A DNA stretch of 64,000 nucleotides from Paenibacillus sp. PastM-3 (GCF_029893965.1 NZ_JARXXP010000012.1:62001-126000), one strand, 5' to 3'; numbered from the stretch's first letter, positions 26,196 through 35,206 are shown. Program-made: numbers and translations. The notes: generated by a model not told the origin, from the letters alone.

Positions 26196-26579
26196 ATGAA
26201 TCCAAACCAAAGCCTGTATGACAACCTGGGAGGCGCTGAGGGGCTTCACCGGCTGGTGGAAGTATTTTATGCCAAGGTGCAGCTTCATCCGCAGCTCAGC
26301 CCGTTATTCCCTGCTGATATTACTCCTGTTATGGAGAAGCAGTTTCAATTTCTAAGCCAGTTTTTTGGCGGACCGGCGTTATTTTCGGAGCAACACGGAC
26401 ATCCGATGATGAGAGCCAGGCATATGCATGTCCCTATCACACCCGAGCGGGCGGAGGAATGGCTGGACTGCATGAAAGAAGCGCTGGAAGAGTCGGGGGT
26501 CAGCGAGCCGCTCCGCTCCTTTGTGCTGAGCCGTCTTTCCGGACCTGCACATCATTTTGTCAATATGCCCGAGGAATAA
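26196..26579 (+). CDS. Truncated haemoglobin (group II, YjbI-like)
   Basis: A 127-residue globin with the short 2-on-2 fold. The start SLYDNLGGAEGLHRLVEVFYAKV, the Phe/Phe pair in QFQFLSQFFGGP and the proximal His in RARHMHVPITPERAEEWL are typical of group II truncated haemoglobins, which bind O2 or NO. A Trp at the G8 position is visible in EEWL. An extended -10 TGTTATAAT (26145-26153) lies about 40 bases before the start. A hairpin CCCCACTTTGTGGGG precedes it. The following DUF2225 gene starts 31 bases later and may share the transcript. Confidence 0.93.
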   Translation: MNPNQSLYDNLGGAEGLHRLVEVFYAKVQLHPQLSPLFPADITPVMEKQFQFLSQFFGGPALFSEQHGHPMMRARHMHVPITPERAEEWLDCMKEALEESGVSEPLRSFVLSRLSGPAHHFVNMPEE

Positions 26580-26610
26580 AGAGCTGCTGATTGTGAAAGG
26601 ATGAGGGCAT

Positions 26611-27321
26611 TTGTCGGAATTAATCCCCCTGTATTCAATAAAAGTAATCTGTATTCATTGTGAAAATGAATTTTTTACCTCGAGGGTGCGTCCGAGCCTG
26701 AAGCGGGCCATCCGCCGGGATGCTGATTTCTGCTCCTACTATAAAGACGAGAATCCGGACTATTATGTGGTACGCATCTGTCCGAATTGCGGGTTCGCTT
26801 CTACCGAGAATTCAGCTGACAAGCTGGCCGACTGGCAGAGGAAGGCTTTTAAGGAGCAGGTGGCAAGCCGTTGGCAGTCCCGTGATTTCGGCGGGAAACG
26901 CAGCTGGGAGACTGCCCTCGAAACATACAAGCTTGCGCTGATCTGCAGCCAGTGTATCAACGATAAATCGCGGATTGTCGCCAGCCACCTGCATCATATC
27001 GCCTGGATGTACCGTTACAAAGGAGATACAGAGCAGGAACAGCGATTCCTGCGCTACTCGCTTGATGAATACATTAAAGTGTTTGAAAATGACGGGATGG
27101 GCGGCAATGATGCGAGGCTGATGTTCCTTATCGGCGAGTTGAACCGCCGCGTAGGCGAGTATAACAAAGCGGTAAGATGGTTTTCGCGCCTGATTAACGA
27201 CCAGAGAATTATGGATGCCGCGATGATCCGGTCGGCCCGTGAGCAGTGGGCCCTGCTGCGGGAGCAGATGCGCGGGGAAGATACTGAACCGGACGGAATG
27301 CCGGAAGGCGCGAATCTGTAA
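26611..27321 (+). CDS. DUF2225 family protein
   Basis: A 236-residue protein of unknown function. The N-terminal part has two Cys pairs, CIHCENEFFTSRVRP and CPNCGFASTE, that probably bind zinc, followed by TPR-like helices (ASHLHHIAWMYRYKGD, GELNRRVGEYNKAVRWFSRL). The family is common in Firmicutes. Start TTG 26611 follows AAAGGATGAGGG. It lies directly downstream of the truncated haemoglobin gene, an association worth noting but without a known meaning. Confidence 0.85.
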   Translation: MSELIPLYSIKVICIHCENEFFTSRVRPSLKRAIRRDADFCSYYKDENPDYYVVRICPNCGFASTENSADKLADWQRKAFKEQVASRWQSRDFGGKRSWETALETYKLALICSQCINDKSRIVASHLHHIAWMYRYKGDTEQEQRFLRYSLDEYIKVFENDGMGGNDARLMFLIGELNRRVGEYNKAVRWFSRLINDQRIMDAAMIRSAREQWALLREQMRGEDTEPDGMPEGANL

Positions 27322-27423
27322 TGCTTTGGAGAGCGTGGTTATAACGGACATAAATAAAGCGCAATACAGGATTCCCTGTTTGCGCTTTATCCGCAGTGCA
27401 AGACTGCGGTTCTGTCTAACCGG

Positions 27424-27654
27424 TCAGCGGACGGCACGGTCGAACAGCAGGTAATCGGCATCATTGTCGATGACCGTCGGGCTTGTGCTGCAGCAGGGGA
27501 ACACCAGGAGCTTTTTTTTGCCGTCGCGTACAAGCTGCAGTTCCTTTGGTTTCATCGGCAAAAGTACGTTCTCCTTGCTGCAGAACGGGCAGGTCTGTAC
27601 ATACAAGTCCCCGTAAATAATGTCATAAGGCCAGGTATGGCTGAACGGAATCAT
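27424..27654 (-). CDS. Small protein with Cys pairs, unrecognised
   Basis: A 76-residue protein with one CPFCSK pair and a second CC pair (VFPCCSTSPTVID), suggesting a small zinc-binding fold of the zinc-ribbon kind. The ATG at 27652-27654 overlaps the stop of the upstream YycC-like gene by 4 bases (ATGA), so the two are translationally coupled. No family assignment can be made from sequence reading alone. Confidence 0.7.
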   Translation of the reverse strand: MIPFSHTWPYDIIYGDLYVQTCPFCSKENVLLPMKPKELQLVRDGKKKLLVFPCCSTSPTVIDNDADYLLFDRAVR

Positions 27655-27830
27655 TTCTGTTCCTTCTCAGGCGGACTTTCAGGACCGGCGGTCTCGCTCT
27701 GTTTTTTGGATAATTCGGCAATCTTCTGCAGCAAAATATGTTGAGGCATATGCATCAAGTGTTCCAGGGGAACGCCGAGCTGTTTCGATAAGGCAATGGC
27801 CGTTTCCGGCGAAATTTGCAGTGGCTTCAT
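27651..27830 (-). CDS. YycC-like small protein, 59 residues
   Basis: The frame starts MKPLQISPETAIALSKQLGV, continues PLEHLMHMPQHILLQKIAEL and ends in a Glu/Pro/Lys-rich tail. This matches my memory of the YycC family, a short Firmicutes protein of unknown function, here with a longer tail. AAGGAGGG lies 8 bases before the ATG, which is a strong signal. The stop overlaps the next gene by 4 bases. It is divergent from the oligopeptidase gene. Confidence 0.75.
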   Translation of the reverse strand: MKPLQISPETAIALSKQLGVPLEHLMHMPQHILLQKIAELSKKQSETAGPESPPEKEQK

Positions 27831-27943
27831 GTTGCAGCCCTCCTTAAAAATGTGATGAACTGCTCCTTTTCGTATTCACTTTACCATGGCTTAGAGTCAA
27901 ATACAAAGAAAACCCAATATGTGCAAAGGATTGGTGAAACGCG

Positions 27944-29743
27944 ATGAAACAACCTATCTCAGTAACCTGGAATCTGGACTCCATTTTTCCGGGGGGATCC
28001 TCTTCCGCCGAGTTCGCAGACTTCCTGAATAAGCTCGAAAGCGATATCGCTGCTCTGAGTGAGCAGGTTAACAGCGCTGTATTTCCTGTCAATGCCTACG
28101 ATACGGCTGCCCTGGATGGCGTGATCGAACTGCTGCAGAGCTGCGCCGCACGTCTGACCCAGGCTTCGGAATTCGCCGGCTGTCTGGGCGCCCAGAACCA
28201 GCAGGATAAGGGAGCTGTCCGCCTGTCCGCCAAGGTAACAGGACTCCGTGCCGGGTTCGAAGGAATCAGCTCCCGGTTTGACAGCATCCTGCGCCAGACC
28301 TCTGATGAGGTATGGGCACAGTGGATGTCCCGCACCGAGATTGCCCCGCTTACGTTTGTGCTCAGTGAACGCCGCGCCCAGGCCCGGGAGAAGATGAGCC
28401 CCGAGCTGGAAAGCCTTGCTCTTGAGCTGGCCGTCGACGGATATCACGGCTGGAGTGAGCATTATGAGACCATTGTCGGCGCAATCGAAATCCCTTTTGA
28501 AGACAAGGACGGGACCAAGCTGCTGTCTGTCGGTCAGGCGTTCAACAAGCTGAGTGATGATGATGCCGGTGTCCGTGAAGCCATGTTCCGGAAATGGGAG
28601 GCTGCATGGACGGCTGCCGAAGATTATAGTGCCGATACACTCAATCATCTGGCCGGCTTCCGGCTGAACCTGTACAAGGGACGCGGCTGGGAGGATGTGC
28701 TGAAGGAGCCTCTTGCCATCAACCGCATGTCGCGGGCTACTCTTGATATGATGTGGGAAGTAATCACCAGAAATAAGCCGGCGCTTGTTTCCTACCTGCA
28801 GCGTAAAGCCAAGGTTCTCGGCAAGGATTCACTGTCCTGGGTTGATGTAGATGCACCAGTCGGCAAATCCTCCGGCAAAATTCCTTACGAAACGGCAGCA
28901 CAAGACATTGTGACGCAATTCCGCAAATTTAGTCCGAAGCTGGCTGATTTTGCCGAGCAGGCTTTCGACAATGACTGGATTGAGGTTGAAGACCGTCCGG
29001 CCAAGCGCCCGGGCGGATTCTGCGTATCGTTCCCTGAGAGCAAGGAATCGCGAATCTTTATGACATACAGCGGCACACCTGCTAATGTGTCGACACTGGC
29101 ACATGAGCTGGGCCATGCCTACCATTCCTTCCTGCTGGATGATCAGCCCTTCTTCAACCAAAATTACGCTATGAATGTGGCGGAGACTGCCTCCACCTTT
29201 GCAGAGGTAATTGTGGCTGACGCTCAGGTAAAAGCTTCTTCTGATGCGGAGGAAAAGCTGGCCCTGCTTGAAGCGAAAATTCAGAACAGTGTAGCCTTCT
29301 TTATGAATATCCATGCACGCTTCCTGTTCGAAACGCGTTTCTACGAGAAACGCAAGAAGGGTCTCGTCAACGCCGAGGAGCTGTCGGTGCTGATGGAAGA
29401 AGCGCAAAAAGAAGCATTCTGCGGCGTGCTGTCCGAATATCACCCGCATTTCTGGGCTTCCAAGCTGCATTTCTACATTACAGATGTTCCGTTCTACAAC
29501 TTCCCGTATACTGTGGGTTATATGTTCAGCACTGGCCTATACCGTCTGGCTCTGCAGGAAGGACCGTCGTTCGCGGATAAATATGACAGCCTGCTCCAGG
29601 ATACCGGGGTGATGACGCTGGAGGATCTGGTCATGAAACACCTTGGAGTCGATCTCACGAAGCCTGATTTCTGGCAGGGTGCGGTAGATCTTATCGTTGA
29701 GGATATCAACGAATTCCTGCGTCTGACTGAACAATTTGCTTGA
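27944..29743 (+). CDS. M3 family oligoendopeptidase (PepF type)
   Basis: A 599-residue cytoplasmic zinc peptidase that degrades oligopeptides. The active site is TLAHELGHAYHSF (HEXXH) with the third zinc ligand Glu in NVAETASTFAEV about 28 residues later. The helical N-terminal half (DAALDGVIELLQSCAARL, ELALDGYH-like stretches) and the C-terminal FPYTVGYMFSTGLYRL are typical of the M3B oligoendopeptidase F subfamily. AAAGGATTGG precedes the ATG. It is monocistronic, with a terminator after it. Confidence 0.95.
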   Translation: MKQPISVTWNLDSIFPGGSSSAEFADFLNKLESDIAALSEQVNSAVFPVNAYDTAALDGVIELLQSCAARLTQASEFAGCLGAQNQQDKGAVRLSAKVTGLRAGFEGISSRFDSILRQTSDEVWAQWMSRTEIAPLTFVLSERRAQAREKMSPELESLALELAVDGYHGWSEHYETIVGAIEIPFEDKDGTKLLSVGQAFNKLSDDDAGVREAMFRKWEAAWTAAEDYSADTLNHLAGFRLNLYKGRGWEDVLKEPLAINRMSRATLDMMWEVITRNKPALVSYLQRKAKVLGKDSLSWVDVDAPVGKSSGKIPYETAAQDIVTQFRKFSPKLADFAEQAFDNDWIEVEDRPAKRPGGFCVSFPESKESRIFMTYSGTPANVSTLAHELGHAYHSFLLDDQPFFNQNYAMNVAETASTFAEVIVADAQVKASSDAEEKLALLEAKIQNSVAFFMNIHARFLFETRFYEKRKKGLVNAEELSVLMEEAQKEAFCGVLSEYHPHFWASKLHFYITDVPFYNFPYTVGYMFSTGLYRLALQEGPSFADKYDSLLQDTGVMTLEDLVMKHLGVDLTKPDFWQGAVDLIVEDINEFLRLTEQFA

Positions 29744-29816
29744 ATGTTTGTCAAAAATGAGACAAATCATAATATTGCAGAATGAATAGTATGGTTTAAT
29801 GTACGTGTGAATGCGC

Positions 29817-29843
29817 AAAAGCCTCTTTTTAGAGGCTTTTTTT
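29817..29843 (+). terminator. Terminator of the oligopeptidase gene
   Basis: AAAGCCTC and GAGGCTTT pair around TTTTTA and are followed by seven T, about 75 bases after the stop codon. Confidence 0.9.
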
Positions 29844-30081
29844 GTCTGGAATGTTGTCGAAATTGGTCGTTATTTAGAGTTATATTCAAAAAATACATTG
29901 TGAACTGCGCATATTTAGGAATATTAACCCAATTATGTTGAATAATGTTGAAGCTCTGAAAACTGTGTCCTATAATGAGTCTAAAGCCTTATAAAAGACC
30001 TGCTAGGCATAAATGTGAAGGTGAAATTGCATGAAAATAGGGAGAACTAAACGAATTAGACGCTTTTGAAATGAAATTTGT

Positions 30082-30192
30082 CGAAGCAAGTTTTGCGAAG
30101 AGTAATCAGGAAGCTATGCTAACAAAACGAAGTGTACGCTTCCGAAGCAAGTTTTGCGAAGAACAAACAGGAAGCTATGCTAACAAAACTTT
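30082..30192 (+). repeat. 61-bp tandem element in front of the 30206 gene
   Basis: Two units of 61 bases lie in a row. CGAAGCAAGTTTTGCGAAG occurs at 30082 and 30143, and GGAAGCTATGCTAACAAAAC ends each unit with ATGCTAACAAAAC at 30116-30128 and 30177-30189. The second unit ends 4-8 bases before the ribosome binding site of the next gene. AAGTTTTG (30149) and CAAAACTT (30184) can pair. The same element, in three units, precedes the gene at 44269. Confidence 0.85.
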
Positions 30193-30205
30193 TAGGGGGA
30201 ACAAT

Positions 30206-30619
30206 ATGCTACGGACAGAACAATTATCTCTGGCAAGACAGGTGGATTTGGTATTCAAGGAACTGCAGGAGGAATTGTCCGGGCTAAGCTCAGGTACTGT
30301 ATTCATACAGATCAGAAATAATGTCATCGGAAAGTTCGGTATCCGCCATAATCCCTTGTCCGGCCGCTGCGGCAGCTTCAATGAAGAACAGGACGGGTTA
30401 ACCTCTGCCCAGCAATCCTCTTTTCGCCTTATGGCGCTGGAGAGCCTGAAATACAAACGCCGCTGGACGCATGGTGAAATCAGCTATGAATTTGCTGTCC
30501 GCCAGGGCATGGTGGCGGTTGACGCGGTACTGGAGTCCAACTACAATATGGCAAATCTGATGATCCGGGCTCCGCGAGGCCCGCACGCCGGCGAAATTGC
30601 CGACAAGTACTTAGGCTGA
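30206..30619 (+). CDS. Hypothetical protein, 137 residues
   Basis: The protein begins MLRTEQLSLARQVDLVFKEL and contains GTVFIQIRNNVIGKFGIRHN and RRWTHGEISYEFAVRQG; it appears soluble, alpha plus beta, without Cys pairs or membrane segments. I recognise no family. The start at ATG 30206 is chosen because TAGGGGGAAC precedes it; the frame runs on to 30071 only because the repeat element upstream happens to be open. Its leader carries two units of a 61-bp repeat. A downstream hairpin separates it from the converging SASP gene. Confidence 0.75.
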   Translation: MLRTEQLSLARQVDLVFKELQEELSGLSSGTVFIQIRNNVIGKFGIRHNPLSGRCGSFNEEQDGLTSAQQSSFRLMALESLKYKRRWTHGEISYEFAVRQGMVAVDAVLESNYNMANLMIRAPRGPHAGEIADKYLG

Positions 30620-30654
30620 GCTCTTTATACATAGTGCCTGCAACAGAATCATCA

Positions 30655-30732
30655 AAAAAGCCCGCCCGCGCTTCGGCATGAAGCGTAGGGCGGGCTGATA
30701 ACCAGCCCGGCAGGGAATGAACCCTGCCGGAT
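30655..30732. terminator. Two hairpins between converging genes
   Basis: AGCCCGCCC pairs with GGGCGGGCT (30658-30698) with six T on its minus-strand side, terminating the SASP transcript. A second hairpin, CCGGCAGGG with CCCTGCCGG (30709-30732), lies beside it. Confidence 0.75.
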
Positions 30733-30753
30733 AAATCCGTTTAAAAATAGATA

Positions 30754-30987
30754 CTACGCACGACCCGACAGTTGTTGCTCTGCCAGTTGTACCAGACGTT
30801 TTGTGATGTAACCTCCCAAAGAACCGGTTTCGCGGGAAGTGTAGTTACCGTAGTAACCATCTTGAGGAATCGTTACGCCAAGCTCCTGTGCTGCTTCGAA
30901 TTTCAACTGCTGCAGCGCTGCATTCGCTTGTGGAACGACCAGGTTATTAGAGCGGCTTCCACGACCTTGTTGACCTGCTTGACCCAT
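30754..30987 (-). CDS. Alpha/beta-type small acid-soluble spore protein
   Basis: A 77-residue SASP that coats spore DNA and protects it from UV damage. It shows the two family signatures: [12 protein letters not shown], which holds the site cut by the GPR germination protease, and [30 protein letters not shown] lies 6 bases before the ATG at 30985-30987; a GTG three codons upstream is too close to that site. Expression late in the forespore under SigG is expected from the family. Confidence 0.95.
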   Translation of the reverse strand: MGQAGQQGRGSRSNNLVVPQANAALQQLKFEAAQELGVTIPQDGYYGNYTSRETGSLGGYITKRLVQLAEQQLSGRA

Positions 30988-31087
30988 GTTTGTCACCTCC
31001 TTCGTCCGTTGTGAAGATAGTATGGGCGCGGGGAGGGGAATTCATGCACGGATTCAGAAGTTTTGAAGGATGGAAATTATATGAAAA

Positions 31088-32062
31088 TCAGAGCGTAGGA
31101 TAAAGGATTTCAAGTGTGCTCGGCAGGGTCAGGGTTTCACCGGGATTCAGGATAATCAACCCTGTAAAAGAAGCATCCCGGTCAAGATTGGGCGCATCCG
31201 GCAGCCAGGTATACGGCTCGGCACACAGGTACTGCTCGGCCAGGCCTTTGGTGTAGATAACCCAATGGCGGAAATAGTCCTTATCCGCTGTATAATGGAT
31301 GCCGTATCCGTCATCACGCATCAGCAGGGCTTCGGACGGCTGTTGTCTGCCTGTTCTCAGCACGGTGTCCAGATCCTTGCCTGAAAGGCTCATGCCATGA
31401 TGCAGGGAGTCCAGCGAACCCAGAGGAAGCAGATTGCCGCTCGGCAGCAGCTCGTCATTCAATTCATAGATGCTCTCTGCGGGCAAAGTCAGCTTCCAGC
31501 GCTGCGGCTGCCCGTCAATCATGAACCAGGTGTGGTAGCCGATCCCGAAAGGAATGCTTGTGTCTCCTAAATGGGTGACCTTCAGCGTCTGCTGCAGTCT
31601 GGCATCCTGCAGCCGGAACGTCATTTCCAGACGCAGCGGAACAGGGAACTGTGCCATCCAGCTGTCATCGTCAGCGGTATTAAATTCAGTCGTTACCGCA
31701 CAGCCGTCCTCATCTTCTTCAATGTCGCTGACACACCAGGACTGGGTCCGGTGCAGGCCGTGAATGTGATGGTCTCCTGCCGAGTTCTGCTTGAACTGAT
31801 AGCTTGCACCCCCGAACCGGAACTGTCCCTTGCGTATACGTCCTGGAGGAACTAACAGCGGGATGCCGAAATGATAGGGCTTCTGCATATAAAAAGCCAA
31901 GTCGCTTTCATCAGGCGTGCGCAGGATTTGCCGCTCTTCCTTACGGTCCCACAAGGAAATCACGTTGTTCCCCAGACGCGGCAAAAGCGTGACTTCCAGT
32001 TCACGGCTATGCAAAATGTAGGTATCATAACCGCCCCACTGTCCTTTGGTCACCTGTTTCAT
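31088..32062 (-). CDS. Aldose 1-epimerase family protein
   Basis: A 324-residue mutarotase-like protein of the GalM superfamily, which interconverts alpha and beta sugar anomers. The expected catalytic His residues lie in GDHHIHGLHR and GIGYHTWFM, and the acid may be the Glu in LCAEPYTWLPDAPN. AAAGGAGC precedes the ATG. It is a single gene, divergent from the T-box leader of trpS. The exact sugar is unknown. Confidence 0.88.
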   Translation of the reverse strand: MKQVTKGQWGGYDTYILHSRELEVTLLPRLGNNVISLWDRKEERQILRTPDESDLAFYMQKPYHFGIPLLVPPGRIRKGQFRFGGASYQFKQNSAGDHHIHGLHRTQSWCVSDIEEDEDGCAVTTEFNTADDDSWMAQFPVPLRLEMTFRLQDARLQQTLKVTHLGDTSIPFGIGYHTWFMIDGQPQRWKLTLPAESIYELNDELLPSGNLLPLGSLDSLHHGMSLSGKDLDTVLRTGRQQPSEALLMRDDGYGIHYTADKDYFRHWVIYTKGLAEQYLCAEPYTWLPDAPNLDRDASFTGLIILNPGETLTLPSTLEILYPTL

Positions 32063-32148
32063 AAGAGATATGCTCCTTTAATTTACTTGATTGCATAGAA
32101 CACGAATATCTTTATCATAACAGATTTGGGCAGGAGTAGTTAAGCGAT

Positions 32149-32177
32149 TTGACAACATCCGGGGTTCGCTCTATGAT
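32149..32177 (+). promoter_or_regulatory. SigA-type promoter of the trpS T-box transcript
   Basis: TTGACA (32149-32154), a 17-base spacer and TATGAT (32172-32177) form a near-consensus promoter just before the T-box leader. Confidence 0.85.
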
Positions 32178-32189
32178 GAATGCATTAAG

Positions 32190-32460
32190 AATTGATTACA
32201 ATGTGATGACAGGGATAAGTAAGCAGAAAGTGCGCCTTCAGAAAACCGGTGGTTGATGCGAACCGGCAGGACACTCCTGGCCGAATGGACCCTTGAGCGC
32301 CGCGTTTGAACAGGCAGCAGGCCTTAGTAGACCGGACGGCTCTTCCCCGTTACCGGAAGCTAAGGCTGATTTGTGCACTGTTCCTGCGGGGACTCCCAAT
32401 CAGCGAATAAGGGTGGCACCACGGTCTCACGTCCCTTGCGGATGCGGGGCCTTTTTGCGT
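32190..32460 (+). ncRNA. T-box riboswitch of trpS
   Basis: The leader contains the T-box sequence AGGGTGGCACCACGG near 32409, an AGTA motif near 32217 in stem I and a terminator-like hairpin ending in GGGGCCTTTTTGCG. UGG followed by A at 32286-32288 in the stem I region is a fitting tryptophan specifier codon. The family lets uncharged tRNA pair with specifier and T-box and turn on transcription when the amino acid is scarce. The gene downstream is trpS, in agreement. Confidence 0.9.
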
Positions 32461-32499
32461 TCGCGTATTGCGTAATTAATGAATGGAGGAATCATTAAC

Positions 32500-33489
32500 A
32501 TGGCTAAAAAAGTATTGTCGGGCATTCAGCCCAGCGGTTCCCTGACCCTCGGTAACTATATTGGCGCGATCAAAAATTTCGTGAAGCTGCAGCAGGAGCA
32601 TGAATGCTTCTTTATGGTGGTGGATCTGCACGCCATTACAGTGGCCCAGGATCCTGCAGCGCTGCGTGAGAACTCGCGATCCGTTGCAGCACTCTATCTT
32701 GCAGCAGGGATTGACCCGAAAATTTCCAATGTATACATGCAGTCACATGTACCCCAGCATGCTGAGCTAGGCTGGATTCTCACTACATTGACTGCCATGG
32801 GCGAGCTGGAACGGATGACGCAGTTCAAGGACAAATCTTCCGGCAAAGATTCTGTAGGCGCAGGGCTGTTCGTATACCCGTCACTGATGGCGGCGGACAT
32901 CCTGGTCTACAATGCTGATCTGGTACCCGTAGGAGAAGACCAGAAGCAGCATCTGGAGCTGACCCGTGATCTGGCGGGACGCTTTAATCACCGGTTCGGT
33001 GATTTCTTCACTGTTCCTGACCCGTATATTCCGGAAGTAGGTGCCCGGATTATGTCGCTGGACGATGCGGGTAAAAAAATGAGCAAGAGTAATCCTAATG
33101 CAGGCAGCTACATTGCACTGCTGGATCCGCCGGATGTAATCCGTAAAAAAATCAGCCGGGCGACTACCGACTCGGGGCGTGAAGTGGTGTACGATCCGGC
33201 GAACAAGCCGGAAATCAGCAATCTGATGAGCATTTATGCAGAGTGCTCCGGCCTGAGCCTGCAGCAGATTGCCGACCAGTATGAAGGGCAGATGTACGGG
33301 GGCTTCAAGAAGAATCTGGGTGAAGTGCTGGTGGCTACACTGGAGCCGCTGCAGCAGCGGTATCATGAAATCCGCAGCTCAGGTATGCTTGAGGATATTC
33401 TGGCTGAGGGCGCGGAACGCGCCCGCAGCGTAGCCTCCCAGACACTCACTGAAGTGAAGGAACGGATGGGCTTCCTGCCTTACCGTTAA
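32500..33489 (+). CDS. trpS: Tryptophanyl-tRNA synthetase
   Basis: A 329-residue class I synthetase that charges tRNA-Trp. The HIGH-equivalent region is IQPSGSLTLGNYIGAI and the KMSKS loop is KKMSKSNPNA. VGEDQKQHLELTRDLA is the conserved tryptophan site region. I use ATG 32500, with GGAGGAAT 10 bases upstream, rather than ATG 32479. It is controlled by the T-box leader. Its stop codon overlaps the stop of the converging small gene. Confidence 0.97.
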   Translation: MAKKVLSGIQPSGSLTLGNYIGAIKNFVKLQQEHECFFMVVDLHAITVAQDPAALRENSRSVAALYLAAGIDPKISNVYMQSHVPQHAELGWILTTLTAMGELERMTQFKDKSSGKDSVGAGLFVYPSLMAADILVYNADLVPVGEDQKQHLELTRDLAGRFNHRFGDFFTVPDPYIPEVGARIMSLDDAGKKMSKSNPNAGSYIALLDPPDVIRKKISRATTDSGREVVYDPANKPEISNLMSIYAECSGLSLQQIADQYEGQMYGGFKKNLGEVLVATLEPLQQRYHEIRSSGMLEDILAEGAERARSVASQTLTEVKERMGFLPYR

Positions 33490-33680
33490 GAAGAACGCTG
33501 CGCAGCGGCTTCCGCTTTGCGTCTCAGTCTGGCTTTGAGGATAAAGCCAAAGCCGATATTAAGGACGCAGAGCAGGCCCAGCAGCAGTGCCAGCCAGATA
33601 TTGTAACTGATGCAGATTGAAGCGGCTGTAAGAATCAGTATTGAAGAAGTTGCGAACCAGAGCGACAGACCTTTACCCAT
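33486..33680 (-). CDS. Small membrane protein, 64 residues
   Basis: Two hydrophobic segments (SLWFATSSILILTAASICIS and IWLALLLGLLCVLNIGFGFI) are followed by a basic tail ARLRRKAEAAAQRSS, so both ends probably lie in the cytoplasm. AAGGAAGG stands about 10 bases before the ATG. It converges with trpS and the stop codons overlap. I know no function. Confidence 0.65.
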   Translation of the reverse strand: MGKGLSLWFATSSILILTAASICISYNIWLALLLGLLCVLNIGFGFILKARLRRKAEAAAQRSS

Positions 33681-33718
33681 GCCAGCCAGCCTTCCTTTCT
33701 ATAATAGCGAGTTAATTG

Positions 33719-33749
33719 ATCCTGCCGGCTTCCGCCGGCGGGATTTTTT
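33719..33749 (+). terminator. Terminator downstream of trpS
   Basis: TCCTGCCGGC and GCCGGCGGGA pair around TTCC, followed by six T. Confidence 0.85.
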
Positions 33750-33868
33750 GTCTGTGAAGCAGGGAATATTTTCAAGGATGAAGAATTGCTGCTGAAAACG
33801 CTTTATGGAAATTGTGCCCCATGCCGCCTCTTGCGTCAAGAGGGATAATATCCAAGGGGGTGAAGCCA

Positions 33869-33924
33869 AACAGGCAGAGCGGCTATCCCCTGACTAAGGG
33901 GTGTTGCCGTCCTGCCTGTTGTTA
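33869..33924. terminator. Nested hairpin, possible terminator of the YfhP-like gene
   Basis: AACAGGCAG and CTGCCTGTT enclose a second stem, CCCCTGACTAAGGGG. It lies 16 bases beyond the stop of the minus-strand gene. Confidence 0.5.
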
Positions 33925-33939
33925 AAGATAGCATATAGG

Positions 33940-34944
33940 CTAGAGCTTCATCGAACCTGGATCGATGGCGAACCGTTCATCCAGCTTTTCGCTGCTGAGC
34001 CAGCCGACATAAGTGTTGAGCACATGATATTCGCTGTCCATAGCCAGCACTGCCACGAAAGGGAATTGCTTGCGGTGTAAATAACGCACATCTCCCCAGC
34101 GTACAATATAACCGGAGGGAAGCTCCTCGACCTCGGCCACGGCATAGGAGGTAAAATACAGAAAGGCCTGAACATCCGGATGTGACTTGGAATGCTCTAC
34201 CGCAGGGTGGGTGGAGCATACGGCGTGCTTAAACCATTCCAGCCTTCCGCCGTTTAGCACGCCTACATTATAACTGCCGTCTGTCTTCGCTTTGACCACA
34301 TTCCAGCGCGTAGGCGAGATTGAAGGGATGACAATGTAGCGGTCTCCCGGATCATGGTGCATATCCTTGTTTTTGATATGATGTGTAATCCGGGCATGCA
34401 CAACCGTCCGCCAGACGTAGTAAGCTGCTACGCAGATATACAGGATGGTGAACAGCGGAGCCGGAGGCACGATACCGCTGATCCAGAGTATAATCGCAGC
34501 TGCGTGGCTGCCGAAGATAAACGGATCAAAGATATGGATAATGTTCCAGGCGATCCATTTCTCCGTGAACGGCCGGGCGGCCTGTGTGCCGTAGGTGTTG
34601 AACAGATCCGAAAAGACATGGACGGCAACACCGATAAAGCTCCAGAGAGCGATATGACTTAATGCCTGCAGGTCTGTAAAGCCGAATAACGGGCCGATGA
34701 CTATGGTAATCAGAGCCGGCCACAAGAGCAGAAAGGGCAGGGAATGGGTAATCCCCCGGTGGTTGCGGATATACACGGCATTGTTTTTGAGGCGCAGCGC
34801 CGTGTCGGCATCCGGAGCTTGAGAAGCCAGTACAGTGGCGATCATGACGGCTCCTGCCAGGGACGGCTGCGAGGCCACGACAGGATCAACAAAAGAAAGT
34901 CCGGCAAGTCCGAGGCCCATTACAAAATGTGTTGCTGTATCCAT
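33940..34944 (-). CDS. YfhP/YdjM-like membrane-bound metal-dependent hydrolase
   Basis: A 334-residue protein. The first 200 residues hold about five membrane segments and the conserved His/Asp residues of the DUF457/YdjM group: MDTATHFVMG, QAPDADTALR, RNHRGITHSLPFLLLW and HVFSDLFNTYGTQAARPF. The final third is soluble. B. subtilis YfhP is the nearest relative I know. AAAGGAGA precedes the ATG. The substrate is unknown. Confidence 0.85.
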   Translation of the reverse strand: MDTATHFVMGLGLAGLSFVDPVVASQPSLAGAVMIATVLASQAPDADTALRLKNNAVYIRNHRGITHSLPFLLLWPALITIVIGPLFGFTDLQALSHIALWSFIGVAVHVFSDLFNTYGTQAARPFTEKWIAWNIIHIFDPFIFGSHAAAIILWISGIVPPAPLFTILYICVAAYYVWRTVVHARITHHIKNKDMHHDPGDRYIVIPSISPTRWNVVKAKTDGSYNVGVLNGGRLEWFKHAVCSTHPAVEHSKSHPDVQAFLYFTSYAVAEVEELPSGYIVRWGDVRYLHRKQFPFVAVLAMDSEYHVLNTYVGWLSSEKLDERFAIDPGSMKL

Positions 34945-35071
34945 TGGTCAGATCTCCTTTGTACGGAAGTTCTCTATTAATAACTACCCATTTTTAAGCT
35001 GACTTATTTAGACGGACGGGAAATAAATAAAGTCACGTAATTGTCGAATTGATGAACATCCAGGCCAATGA

Positions 35072-35101
35072 TTGTCAAAGTCTTTTACGGTTTGATATGA
35101 T
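35072..35101 (+). promoter_or_regulatory. Promoter of ctaB
   Basis: TTGTCA (35072-35077) and TATGAT (35096-35101) are separated by 18 bases, about 100 bases before the ctaB start. Confidence 0.65.
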
Positions 35102-35206
35102 AAAGTTAACAGCGGAGTGAATATTTTTCTCAATTGAGAACGATGTAAAATGATCGGAAGCTCCGATAGAACGCTTAGAAGTCCCTTAGAAGGAGGAACG
35201 CCACAC

